Shown here: in pieces, positions 11,101 to 21,845 of the stretch
Position numbering within the stretch: the stretch's first letter is position 1
How the letters are laid out: each line of letters begins with the position of its first letter
Assembly: GCA_019614645.1 (NCBI GenBank)
Contig: JABWDB010000019.1
Location: forward strand, 124,001 to 188,000
Origin: Stratiolaelaps scimitus
Lineage: Eukaryota > Arthropoda > Arachnida > Mesostigmata > Laelapidae
DNA length: 64,000 nt
Direction: 5' to 3'
Translations under genes and position numbers: made by a program
The notes under the pieces: model-generated
Seen by the model: only the letters and a program-made list of their open reading frames with translations
Told to the model about the DNA's origin: nothing
Databases searched by the model: none

Positions 11101-14100
11101 AGAAAAGAAGACCAAACAGAAGACCAAGGAGGATGTCGCTCACGAGGGAGCCGTGCCCGTTTATCTGCTTGACAGAGAGGGACAGAGTCGTGCTAAAGTC
11201 CTCTCGAACATGATCAAGCAGAAACGTAAAGAGAAAGCCGGCAAATGGGATGTCCCCATTCCAAAAGTGGCGAAAGTGGCCGATGCCGAAGCGTTTCGCG
11301 TAATTAAGACAGGCAAACGGGCGAAGAAGGCATGGAAGCGCATGGTGACAAAAGTGTGCTATGTTGGTGAGGGCTTTACCCGAAAACCGCCAAAGTTCGA
11401 GCGTTTCATTCGCCCGATGGGTCTTCGATTCAAGAAGGTGCATGTCACCCACCCAGAACTGAAAGCCACCTTCTGTCTGCCCATCATCGGTGTCAAGAAG
11501 AACCCCTCAAGTCCGCTGTATACGCAGCTGGGCGTGATTACAAAGGGAACAGTGATCGAAGTGAATGTGTCAGAGTTGGGTCTGGTTACCTCTGGGGGAA
11601 AGGTTGTGTGGGGCAAGTACGCTCAGGTGACAAACAATCCTGAGAATGATGGCTGCATCAACGCCGTACTCCTCGTGTAACTCGGCCACAATGACAGTTC
11701 TGTGCAGTGATTCAACATGGCGGCCATGGCTATATGTTGAATCAGCTGACGGCTGGGCCGTTTTAGGCATGATCAGACAAGGGTTCTATCTTGTACATAA
11801 CATCCCCTCTCAGCTATCACTGTCTTACAATAAAACACTATTCGGCAAGCAAATGTTGACCTTCAACAAAATGTGTTTTACTTTACCCTATGCAACTGCT
11901 TGTATGGTGCCCTGCACGTATGTATTTAATGTAGTCTGGTATAGTCAATTATTAACGTGTCGTGTTGAAATTATTCTATTACAGTCTAGGTGAGCGCTAC
12001 AGGATGCGGCTCTTCGTGAAGACCCTCGAGGGTACCCAGCTCTTGAACTTCGAGAGCTCGGCTCTCGTGTCCGATGTCAAGTCTGCCATCCAGGTGAGTT
12101 GTTTAATCCAAATTGTCGTTAAACCATATTTTCCACTCGCTTGCCTCGTATTCGTCTGATCTTATGCCATCTTACTAATGTTGTGGTAATGTCTACGTTG
12201 CAGGCTAAGGAGGGCATCCCGACCGAGGACCAGCTTCTGAGCTTCCATGGCCACCTCCTAGCGGACTCCGCTACTCTCGCGGACACGGGCGTGTACGAGG
12301 ATTCGTGCCTCTACCTCACCGCCCGCCTGTCCGGCGGTGCCAAGAAGCGCAAGAAGAAGAACTACACCACCCCCAAGAAGAACAAGCACAAGAAGAAGAA
12401 GGTCAAGCTGGCCGTGCTTAAGTTCTACAAGGTCAGTGCGAATGATTTTGTTTGGCACTGCTTTATGCCTGCCTGCTCTGGCACTTGATGGCAAATATGC
12501 CTGCATTATCTTTCATCTGATTTCGAAACGTTATCTGTAGTGAATCTTCGAACTAGTTACTATCATTCACCTAAAGCCTGGGGTACGGCTGCCGCGTATA
12601 AACAGCCCCACAGTCGAGCTAATTAACAACGACTTGGGGTTAATATGTGCGCGCACATTAAGTTGTGACGATAACTGCCGGGCTGTAGGGATTGCTCGCT
12701 AACCCGGTTTTAAACGTACACTACATTTTGCTGTTGCCATATGTGCATATATTAAACGCTTCATTCTTTGTCATTGAAAATGGTTTACAAAAATGCATCT
12801 TCATGTTTTACAGGTGGACGACACTGGCAAGATCACCCGTCTGCGCCGTGAGTGCAACGACTGTGGAGCCGGCGTTTTCATGGCTGCGCACCAGAACCGC
12901 CACTACTGCGGAAGGTGCTCGCTCACTTACGTGTACGATAAGCCTGAGGGCCGATAAATGAATAATAAAAGCTGCTGAAGCTGACTTGAACAACCGTTCG
13001 TCACTGCAGCAAGCAGAGTTCGGAATATCGCTTGTTTTTATTTCATTAATTTGTTTGGGAGTAGATCGGAGACGATATCCGAGAGATTGTATGGCTATAC
13101 GGCAACCGGTACGTAGTACAAAATGATTCGAAACCTGTTATAGAAGGGTAATCGAGATATTGAAAGCTATTAAGCATGGCAGAAGTGAGTTACATCAGGT
13201 TGTTCGAGAATACCCATAAAAATAGGCAATAATAATAATTGTACTTGTATGCCTTTAGTAGAAATTCAACAACACTACAAAATAACACACGAAGCAGAGA
13301 ACGGGTTATTTGTGACTCGCGTATGGAGCGCAATGTGATAGCGGTTTTAAGTTTTGCAGTCACGTAAATGCAGAAGTTCGCACAGGAAAATAGGTTTTTA
13401 GCGTTGTGTAGGGAACGAACACGACTCGACACTGATCACTGATCACGTCCCCGACAACTGATTTCTGCGGAGCATGTCATTTTGTGCAGCATATCATTTT
13501 GTACGGGCCGTGCAACACTATTATGCGATCTCTAACGTCTCTGCCTTCATTGGCACCACGATCCCCACGATCCCCCCACGATCCCCCACGATCCCCACGA
13601 TCCCATGGCTCCCGGTAACAATCACATTTTTTCACATGCAACGCATTGTTAGCCGGCGTGTTCATTGATGTGTGATCTACTTATTTCAGTATATTGTTCA
13701 AGCTCATTAAAATTCGTCACATCAGGGAACGTCTTTGCTATCAGATGCCTACGGTATGCTCTTGGTGTATTGGACAGATCAGTAGTAGTAATAGTACTTA
13801 CAGACATTGACGAAGATTAGCAAGCGATCAGAACGAAAGATACAGACAAGCAGGCAGCAGGTGGAAAATGAAGTGATCTTCTACTCGCATTCACAGTTGC
13901 TCGGTTTGAGAAGTGGATGATGTTATCACAGTGGCAGTAAACTAAGTCGTACTGACGTGCAGGCCAATGACCACAGCAGTAATTGTGGACTGAGCTGAAG
14001 GCTGATGATGTGTACCAGCTAGCCAGTAACTTGTGTGCCCACTTTTCCGCTGTGGAGACACCCGCTTGAGAAGTGGATGATGTTATCACAGTGGCAGTAA

Positions 14101-16749
14101 ACTAAGTCGTACTGACGTGCAGGCCAATGACCACAGCAGTAATTGTGGACTGAGCTGAAGGCTGATGATGTGTACCAGCTAGCCAGTAACTGTGTGCCCA
14201 GTTTTCCGCTGTGGAGACACCCGCAGTGGTCAGCGGTCACTTCCTGACGCTCCGTGCATTCGTCGTGCTTGTCAACCCAACGCTATCCGGTACAGTAGCA
14301 GGACTACCGTAGTGTGCTCACCCTATATACATATATAATATGGATACCGAATACTTACAATACGTACTTCGTTAAAGGGACTCCAGTTTGAGTTGATCAG
14401 GGCGGCCTGAAGTTCTCTGGCTGTGATCTGGCCAGAACGATCCTTGTCCACGGCCATGAACATGTGCTGAACCTGAGGGTTCACGGGCGGAGCACCTAGA
14501 GGTTGGCAAGATACCATACAAACGATGCAACATTGTGTTACAACTAGGTACACAGAACAAAATCATTGAATCCAATAAAAATTTTCGCTTCTACTTAATA
14601 GGGTAGAGGGGTAAATAAAAAAACAGCTTTCTAACCCCACTGTGTTATGGCGGCTCTGTCTGATTTTGCGTTCGCTGCTCCCATATTCTGGCAGACTTAT
14701 TTCGGGTACAATGCTGTCAAATACAGCGTTCTCTATACAACCGCACTCTATTAAATTAGCACAGTTTTATAACGCTTAGGATATGGGGGAAAGAGAACAA
14801 ATTATGCCGCCTCCCCTTCTGCCATTGGAAATATTGGATTACCCCAAAATCGTTTTTCTTGCCGAATGCCGTGGCGTTTTACGGTTGGAGCGGTAGATTG
14901 TTCAATGGTGTATGCTAATTTAGATAACGTCCCGCCTAAAATGTGTCCCTAAAATGTGTTCCACTTAGCAGATGTGTATCTCCATGTTGTGGCCGGTGGA
15001 ACTCGTCGAATAACAAGAAGGTGCATGATGGTTTCTCACCTGAACTCAACCATATTCAAATGTATCTTTAAAATGCAATTTTTTGCCGACAGCGTTCGTG
15101 TTATACTTAGAAGCTCCAACAATCACAAACAGTCAAGAAATGATATCACGTGAAAGCCCTAGCTTTGCTTAGTCCGGCTGATCTAAGCGCACTACCGAAG
15201 GCTACTTTGCGTTCCAACGGTGACTAACGATAAGCGCCTATTATGGGCTAACCTCGAGTCTGGCCATAGCGCGATACTGAGTAACATCACATTATACCAA
15301 TTCTACAACGATTGGAAAACGCCGTGGTCGGTATATACGGAACAATAAATAGTGGGCTCCGTAGGCTGGTAGGCACGTTCGGAACGTGGAAAACAATACA
15401 TGTGGCCAAAACAATATATGCGGCAAAACAAAACAATACATGCAACCAAATAATGGTTGGTAGTGTTGTACGAACAACGCGAATAGCTTTCAGAACCTTG
15501 TGATCTGTTTCCATACACTGTCGATTGCGGTTATCCAGACAACCTGTTTCGGAAACCCAGTAACAGGCAACTTCTGGCTAAAATAAGTAGGCTGAATCGC
15601 ATTTGGAGAATGGCAACAATAGCACAAGCGAGTTGTAAGATGGGGGAGTACAAAGCTCAGAGAAGGGTTCGCAAGGCATATTTACGTGTAATAAAGGTAC
15701 CCATTTTAGGTTATGAAGGTGCGTTTATCGAGACGTATCGCTGGGTGTCGTTACGGGTTGATGCTGTGCAGATGTCGTAAAGATCTGGCCAGATCTGGAG
15801 AATCTTGTTGCGATGCGTCTGTTGACATCAGGGGCAAAGTGCCTTTGTAGGCCTTTCGCCTCAAACAATGCCTTACGATATAACATACCGGGTGTGCATT
15901 AATTCAAGTTTTGCTAGTGGGGGCTATAAAACTTTCCTTTTCAATGTTATCGCGGTCGATACATGTACATGTGCGTGCCAAGTCCATTCGATGTGCGAAA
16001 ACGCATTAGTCAAATATGAAAGCTCATGATTTGAAAGTGGTGACCTCTTAGCGTGTATCATTGTCATAGCATCGAAGACGATTCGAAGATGACACAAATA
16101 TTTATAGGGAATGTGACTGCTTGCGTCTTGTGTTTGCGTGCTGTATATCTGTACAGAGGAAAAATGATTTCGGGGTTGATCTCTCCAGGACAATTTGAAT
16201 CACCCACCAGTTAGCCAGGAAGTGCTCAAAGTACATCGCTCAAAAGTGAACACAACATAGAGGGATGCAACAAGTAACGTGAATGTAAACGCAATGATGA
16301 GATTACGCTCAGTTTGTCATCCGCCTGGACAGCGGTCTACAGGTTCATCGCGTCATCAACCCCCGGGTGGAAAGACAATGATGACTCAGGCATATCGTAT
16401 AGAGATACATGCGGGACACAAAGTGCTTACGTCAGTTCGCTGGCGGGACGACGAGGGGAGTGCGTCTATTTATATATATATATATATATATATACACATG
16501 TGTGTATGTGTTCATAATGCTACTGATAACACGATAGACACTATTGGTACACGTGATCATCATCTTCTAGTGATGACGTTACCTGATGATTCAACGCCAA
16601 CGGTCTGTCGAATTTCGACTCAAAGACTCTGATCGCGCTCACGAAACAATCGTTCTGAGAGCGACAAACGTTATGCTAGAGTGAAGAAAGGAGTCTTAAA
16701 AATATCCTTCATAATTTGTGCACAATGGCATCACATGACTTTCACTTCA

Positions 16750-16780
<31 letters not shown>

Positions 16781-17249
16781 ATACTGTTGGCAGCTGTGAT
16801 AACAACTGCAAGATTCGGTGTTAAGCCAGGGATATTGTTAACCCGCAAATTGATTTGGGAAGTGTCAGCCGCAGAAAACATGGTCGAAAACAATTTGCAA
16901 TCTCGAACGAAAGGTTTCGAAGAGGGCGTAGCCATTGTATAAGTACATTGCTTATTCATCTACGTATACATATGTAATATATATATATAGATATATGTAA
17001 GAGACTGCGCATTGGCCAAAGACTGACAGACTGTTTAGCCTGAGGAAAGAGTATCAATAACCTCAGCAGATTAGTCGCAATTTCATTATTTAATTACTTT
17101 GACCGTAATAATAATAATATATATATATATATATACATCAGATCTGGTGAACAGGTGTTCTTGCAAAGCTGTTCGTCTGTACAGACGTCGGGTGTCGTTG
17201 TTTTTGTCGATGAACGGTGACGCAACTTACCGTACGGATTGTAGGCCAT
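8164..17249 (-). CDS. PEF1: Penta-EF-hand calcium-binding protein, peflin-like (PEF1)
   Basis: Penta-EF-hand proteins of the peflin/ALG-2 group bind Ca2+, dimerise through a fifth EF hand and act as adaptors in ER-to-Golgi transport. Coding exons are 17249-17231, 14495-14368, 8859-8672 and 8371-8164 (180 residues). The first exon encodes only MAYNPYG and is joined through a GTAAGT donor in phase 1. EF1 is [14 protein letters not shown]2 [12 protein letters not shown] and EF3 [12 protein letters not shown], all canonical 12-residue loops. EF4 ([12 protein letters not shown]) is degenerate, and EF5 ([16 protein letters not shown]) is the dimer hand. [15 protein letters not shown] and the KDTA/NGTI pattern resemble peflin more than ALG-2. 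However, the long Gly/Pro-rich peflin N-terminus is missing, so PDCD6/ALG-2 remains an alternative name. The 5.5-kb second intron contains NSA2 and RPS27A on the other strand. The start rests on the phase match and splice motif. Confidence 0.88.
9124..9576 (-). mobile_element. Degenerate non-LTR retrotransposon reverse-transcriptase fragment
   Basis: A 150-residue minus-strand frame keeps recognisable but eroded reverse-transcriptase landmarks in the right order. It starts with [19 protein letters not shown] (the usual K-x-LE-x-II finger segment). A central [20 protein letters not shown] follows, where intact elements read H-x-x-LL-x-KL-x-x-YG. Then comes [23 protein letters not shown], which corresponds to the SGVPQGSVLGPLLFLLYIND block with its key residues changed. 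No catalytic YxDD follows and no second domain is seen, so this is a dead relic of a jockey/CR1/I-like LINE. It lies in peflin intron 2, sense to peflin. Confidence 0.65.
10002..10043. repeat. Two adjacent GC-rich short hairpins
   Basis: GGCGCTTCG (10002-10010) pairs perfectly with CGAAGCGCC (10019-10027) over an 8-nt loop. Immediately after, GGCGCT (10029-10034) pairs with AGCGCC (10038-10043) over 3 nt. The pair stands out from AT-rich intron sequence about 850 bp upstream of NSA2 and may mark its 5' regulatory region. The role is unknown. Confidence 0.5.
10895..11680 (+). CDS. NSA2: Ribosome biogenesis protein NSA2 (TINP1)
   Basis: NSA2 is a nucleolar factor of pre-60S particles needed for 27S pre-rRNA processing. 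The coding region is one exon of 261 residues, the family's normal length (human 260). The N-terminus [20 protein letters not shown] and the following Lys/Arg-rich stretch (about residues 20-80) are the family's rRNA-binding and nucleolar-targeting part. The C-terminal half ([39 protein letters not shown]) is the eS8-like fold, and the ending GCINAVLLV is the diagnostic C-terminus. A CAG just before AGACACAC (about 10817) suggests a spliced 5'-UTR exon. The gene sits wholly inside peflin intron 2 on the opposite strand and only 323 bp before the RPS27A start codon. Both serve ribosome production. I am very sure of the identity. Confidence 0.97.
   Translation: MPQNEHIELHRKRHGYRLDYHERKRKKEARQVHEQATKAQKLRGIKAKIFAKQRYAEKVQMKKTIKMHEEKKTKQKTKEDVAHEGAVPVYLLDREGQSRAKVLSNMIKQKRKEKAGKWDVPIPKVAKVADAEAFRVIKTGKRAKKAWKRMVTKVCYVGEGFTRKPPKFERFIRPMGLRFKKVHVTHPELKATFCLPIIGVKKNPSSPLYTQLGVITKGTVIEVNVSELGLVTSGGKVVWGKYAQVTNNPENDGCINAVLLV
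11829..11834 (+). terminator. NSA2 poly(A) signal
   Basis: AATAAA lies about 150 bases after the NSA2 stop codon, the first such hexamer on that strand. It is only 170 bases before the RPS27A start codon. Confidence 0.7.
11881..12003 (+). promoter_or_regulatory. Candidate RPS27A transcription start (5'TOP-like) and small 5'-UTR intron
   Basis: CTTTACCCTATG at 11881 is a pyrimidine-rich tract like the 5'TOP starts of ribosomal protein mRNAs. A donor, CCCTGCAC|GTATGT, follows at 11917/11918. An acceptor, TTATTCTATTACAG, ends at 11984. This predicts a short noncoding exon, a 67-nt intron and about 19 nt of leader before the ATG. The arrangement is inferred from motifs only. Confidence 0.4.
12004..12957 (+). 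CDS. RPS27A: Ubiquitin-like / ribosomal protein S27a (eS31) fusion with diverged ubiquitin part
   Basis: RPS27A normally makes ubiquitin fused to the 40S protein eS31. Exons are 12004-12093, 12204-12431 and 12814-12957, all in phase 0 (153 residues). Residues 1-75 are a ubiquitin fold that is strongly changed. It starts [10 protein letters not shown] and ends LTARLSGG. One residue is missing near position 11, and about 36 of 76 positions match ubiquitin by hand count. Lys is absent at ubiquitin positions 11, 29, 48 and 63. The I44 patch is altered (I44S, H68Y, V70T) and R74 is Ser, while R72-L73 and the final Gly-Gly remain. The S27a part is well conserved ([20 protein letters not shown], then [18 protein letters not shown]). 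Its zinc finger reads CNDC...CGRC, with first pair C-x2-C where human has C-x4-C. Identity of the S27a part is certain. Whether the leader still works as ubiquitin is doubtful. Confidence 0.96.
12964..12969 (+). terminator. RPS27A poly(A) signal
   Basis: AATAAA begins 6 bases after the RPS27A stop codon, giving the very short 3' UTR typical of ribosomal protein genes. Confidence 0.75.
13557..13606. repeat. Short minisatellite of CCCACGATC units
   Basis: Units of 9-12 bp built on CCACGATCCC are repeated about five times inside peflin intron 2. Confidence 0.7.
13906..14224. repeat. Tandem duplication, two ~160-bp copies
   Basis: The block starting TTGAGAAGTGGATGATG at 13906 recurs at 14066 and runs to 14224. 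The copies are nearly identical; I see a one-base indel and one substitution near their ends. It lies in peflin intron 2, about 150 bp from exon 2. The near identity points to a recent duplication. Confidence 0.9.
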
Positions 17250-17957
17250 GGCTCGGATAGTGATCGCGGTAGGAGAAAAAAAGGCTGGGTAACTCACTGG
17301 TGCACTGGAACTTGACCACAATTACAGTGACACACAACTACCAATCCACTACAGACTCGAACAAAACGAACTTCCACCAAAGTAGAATACGCGTGCGACA
17401 CTACTTCCGAGTGAAAACTGTCAATTTGATTTCGAACGGACGGAACACACAGTAAACAACTGATCGTGGTTGGCGTCTGCTAAATTAATCCAACCCTCTG
17501 CAATCGCACACGGTGAAAGTTGGCGAGGAGGACACAGGCTAAATGTTTGTTGGTGTACGTACGTAATTCTGTGCACGGGCTAATCGTGCAGCGTACGCAG
17601 ATTGTGTTAGATATCTGGATGTTGGGGGCGCCTTCGGTTCGAATAGTCGCTCTATAGCGACCTCCGTTCGTTCGAGAATTCGTCCAGTAAATAAACAAAT
17701 ATGGCCGCGCCCATGTTGCTTGTGTAAGGTGTTGCGATCTCCGCGCGCCTGGGTGAACTGCCGGTGGATTGCGGTTGCGGAAAGTCGCTGCCGGTGTTGT
17801 TCTCACCGGAATTGAAGATTGGAGAGCATCGTATAGCGAAGGCTGGCGACTCGACCTTGGGTTGGTCCTCAGGACTCTGGTGCAACATTGAAGGAAGCCT
17901 GAAGGATGCTGGCCTCAAGGCGATTATTGGGTAGGTGTACGGGGTGTGCATAGTATG

Positions 17958-17990
<33 letters not shown>

Positions 17991-18814
17991 CTGCAATGAT
18001 CTAGTATCTCAAGCATTGCCAGTGATCGTGATAGTATTGACAACATGACGAAGACCACGTCAGGTACATTCACACCGAATTCAGATATAAGTATAACGGA
18101 GCTGGGAGTCTCTAGTTATAGTCTCGTTGTGGTACCCGCAAAAGAAGACTATTCCTATTATAGATTCGCACGAACCAAACGAATTCTGTACATATATCAA
18201 TCCCGTTGAATGCAATTTTTTTCGAAAACGAATAAGAAATCAAGCAAGTGCACAAATTGGATCGGCAATCTTGTGTTGTCCTGCTTGGTGGGACTATTTA
18301 TGTTCTAATAGTATTTTATTTATTTTTTATTCTGACTAGTTTTATTTTTCTGACTGTACATTTTTGTTCTCCCAATTTGCCAGGTAACAGGTAGTTTCTC
18401 ATTCTGATTTCATTATAGAAAGGCATCATATTTTAGTAATATTCACGAAGGAAAAACAAGATTTTTTTTTTCATTCAAACGGCGCTGATAGCAGACGTTG
18501 GCAAATCTAAGTTTTGCTTCAAAGGCCTGAAACCTCTCTGAAACCGATATCGTCGCAATGAACGGTGGACAGCATTAAATTTAAGGGCTATCCCTGCTAC
18601 CCATTGAGCCAGATTACATTTGATTAGTGATCTAGCAGGGCAAACCACTGCGACATCGTTATTCTTTTCTGTGAAGACCGTCTCGGAACCCAGATCCCTC
18701 TGGACATGGAGCGGCCGTCGTCGTTACTATGAATTACCACCTGTAGCCGATAAAGGAAAACAGGCCCGAATGTATATACAAATGTCTTATATCAAGACAT
18801 TGATTTTTTCGTTT
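17250..18814. other. Divergent intergenic region between peflin and MRPL46
   Basis: The two genes start away from each other here, so both promoters should lie inside. The part from 17330 to 17950 is richer in GC and CG than its flanks and is the likely promoter. A TA array occupies 17958-17988. Long open frames on the minus strand (17480-17806, 17652-17951) have no recognisable homology. Confidence 0.5.
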
Positions 18815-19609
18815 ATGATTCGTTTTGTTCAATTGATCGCAGGTACCCTTCTAGTGTCAACGGCTCATTCACGGCCTGGTGCTGCCAGGAAAGCCTCGTC
18901 ATGGCAGTTACTGGCGAGTGCAATCGTGGAACGGCCTCCAACTATAGTGGCATCCTTCGATCCTCTGCAGAAAGCTTACCTCGATTTGATGTTGGAAATC
19001 GAGGCGGAACATTCTCTTCTCAGCGACCATGAGCTCCAAGCAATTGAAGAGAAGTATGTATGCTGTATGCTTGATATGTACAGCCTGCGGCACGTCACAC
19101 ATTTAAGAAGCCATTAGTTATACCTTTATAGGCAGACCTCTAAAACCGATATGGCCATTGCTCGACTGGTTTGAAGTCTTCGCGAGTTCTACTTCGCGAA
19201 TACTTTCCAAGCTACAGCACGCCATTACTCGCGAGGGCGGCACTAATTGAATTATGATATAAATACTCTCTCTCTCCCTCTGTAGCAATGGTTGCTTGCC
19301 ATCTCACTATGTATTATTATAGATGTGATGGTAATTTTTCACCGTATTCTATGGGAAATTAATGTGTTGTCTCTTTCTAGGAAAGTGATTGCAAAGGCTG
19401 CGAAATCCGCTGGAGCGGCGATAACGCGAATTAAACTGGCTGAAGATCTCGTCGCCGAGTGGAAGGCTGAATTGGAGGCATTCAAGCAGAAATATCCATA
19501 CAAACCTCACACCGGCCTCAAAGAAGACGATGTCAACAGGTGAATTAATACGGGTTTCTTTTCTCAGCAGCATTATATATATATATATCTATATATATAT
19601 ATATATATA

Positions 19610-19669
<60 letters not shown>

Positions 19670-21716
19670 AAACATAGTATGGATATTTTTACTAGTATCG
19701 TTAGTTTTTGACTGCTGTAATGGGATGTAATATATGTTTACAATATATAGTATATGTTATGGTCTCCTTATGAATCAGTCAGTCAGTACTTAGTTGAGCA
19801 CACTGATTTCTTTCAACCGAGTATGGTTGGGAGACTGAAAGTGGCTTTTGTTACTTATGATCTGATCGGCAAGGCTAAGTCCGATGTTTTTCTCATGAGA
19901 GCACAACTTGGCGTCATCGCGTAATGATTAACTCTATGATTATCAGATAATAATTATTATTATAGGAATAGATCGTATGAACACCGAACGACTGAAACCG
20001 AATTAAGTAAACCATGATAAAATTAGTCCATATTTTCATTGTCGTTTCATATCTCTCTTCTTTCTATGAATTTCAGGCACATTGACAAGCCACTTACTCT
20101 TCTGGTGCTGAAAAATATCGGAGATAAGCAACATTGGCTGTTCCCGCAAGCTGAGAACAACGAGGGGGAAACTTTAAGAGAGGTACAATTGTTGTTCTTT
20201 TTATTGAGGACCCTCTCAGATGTCTGTCCGTCTTGGCAGAATGAGATCTTTAATGTATTGCACAGCAGGGGGCACAGTGGAGGGGTAAGAACACAAGAGA
20301 ATCGACCCACCTGATACCTACCTGGCCATTGTTTGTCTGCATAGCTTGCCTCTCAGACAACATAGCGCTGCTCGATAGGGGAATTCTTCAATAACGTGTG
20401 TTGATTAAGTTTTAGCTTTGAATGAAACGAACAAGTCGGCCGTGATTTCAATAATCACAGCAATATTGAATGTCATGAAGTTCATACTTCATGACTATTA
20501 TATTTTATGCCTCTGAACAATTAATATCCGTTTACCACTAGCTTGATCGTGGCCTACCAACTCCGTCGCTTGCAGGCTTTGCCAACGTGCTTTTATCAAC
20601 ATACGTGGCTAGAGTTGAGAACAGCACCGTCATTCCTTCAAGCAGGCTAACTCAGTCGGTCCTGGTCGCCGTGATGTGAAATCGTTGGCAGGACACCCGG
20701 AAACGATCCACGTCAAGAATACGATAGTGATTTCCCCTGATGTCACACACATTACACATGAATGGAAAAATATTAGCACTATTCGCACAAAATAGATGGG
20801 AATATTGTTAGTGTCGGATGCGCGTCGCTCTGCCTTACCACTAATGCAAGGGATACTTGTCAGGGACTTTGCCCCTTGACCCTGTAATTGTCGCGAGGCA
20901 ACGCATTACTCTGGCAGAACCAATAGGGGAAATTCAATTGAGCCGCCCTGTCTGTGTGTGTGTGTGTGTTTTGCGTTTGCAAACTCACTCGGAACGGGAT
21001 TGAAGACGGGAATTTATCCATGGACTGGTGACAACCGAAGCGCTAACGCGGGGTACGGTGGATAATTTCAGACGGCGGAACGGGCTGTTGCGGAACACCT
21101 TGGTGATTCGATACAAACGAAAACCCTGGGAAACGCCCCAGTCGCTTTTCACAAATACAAGTATCCGCCGGCAATACAGGAAGCAACTGGAAAGCTCGGA
21201 GCCAAGGTGAGCGAATACATTCGATATTCGGTCAAGATTTTCGATTTTGTCAATTCGTCTAAAATCGCCAAATCGATTGTCGTTTTAGCCTAATTTGGAG
21301 CTACTCGTCGAGCTCTGAGCTTGTTATGAATTTTTTTGTAAAGATGTACTAACAGTTCCTCGCGCTCAAAGCACGCTGCCTGTATTCACGATCTCGCTGT
21401 GATTATCGATTGCTTGGTTCTGACGTTCGACGAAGTTTCTGTGTTGAGTTTACCCTAACCGCTGGCTAATGGCTACTAATTTCAGATATTTTTCATGAAG
21501 ATGCAGTACAGCTCCGGAGTGCCGAGGCTAAAGGAGAACGCCAGCTCTCAGATGATTTGGTCAACCTACGACGAGATGCTAGAACGGCTCCCGAGTGTAG
21601 TAAAACGAGCTGTCAAGCCCGCGTTCTTCTTTGTACCTCAAATTGATTTCGTCCCGTTCTTAGATAGGATCGCTGCCAGAGACGAGCTTCGAAAGCGACA
21701 GCTGATCAAGGAATAG
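18815..21716 (+). CDS. MRPL46: Mitochondrial large ribosomal subunit protein mL46 (MRPL46)
   Basis: mL46 is a Nudix-fold structural protein of the mitochondrial 39S subunit. Exons are 18815-19053, 19381-19539, 20077-20182, 21072-21206 and 21486-21716. Every junction matches in phase (AA|G, AG|G, then two phase-0 joins), giving 289 residues (human 279). The N-terminus MIRFVQLIAGTLLVSTAHSR is basic, Ser-rich and lacks acids, as a mitochondrial presequence should. Family landmarks in order are ERPPTIVASF, SLLSDHELQAIEEK, DKQHWLFPQAENNEGETLRE, TAERAVAEHL, LGNAPVAFHKYKYP and GKLGAKIFFMKMQYSSG. The start at 18815 is the weakest point: an acceptor-like AG ends at 18842 in the same frame, so a separate upstream first exon is possible. 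Confidence 0.93.
19573..19668. repeat. Long TA microsatellite in MRPL46 intron 2
   Basis: About 95 bp of TA dinucleotides with two TC interruptions follow the 3' edge of MRPL46 exon 2 by only 34 bp. Confidence 0.95.
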
Positions 21717-21839
21717 CCTACGCATTTAATTCAACGGATAGCGTTTGTTTAGGTAGATGAAATGGTGTGAATGCATCGTACTAATTACAAACATATAGAT
21801 TCTATTAGCTGTAAATTAATCATTTCCTACAACAAATTC

Positions 21840-21845
21840 AATAAA
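21840..21845 (+). terminator. MRPL46 poly(A) signal
   Basis: AATAAA lies 124 bases after the MRPL46 stop codon and is the first clear hexamer downstream. Confidence 0.65.

Noticed and set aside
15781..15796. 16-bp palindrome AGATCTGGCCAGATCT
   Set aside because: A short palindrome of this kind is expected by chance in 64 kb.
17700..17735. ATGGCCGCGCCCATGTTGCT as a separate first exon of MRPL46
   Set aside because: Its possible donors give phases 0 or 2, or include a stop, and do not fit the phase-1 acceptor at 18843; the in-exon ATG at 18815 gives a complete protein of normal length.
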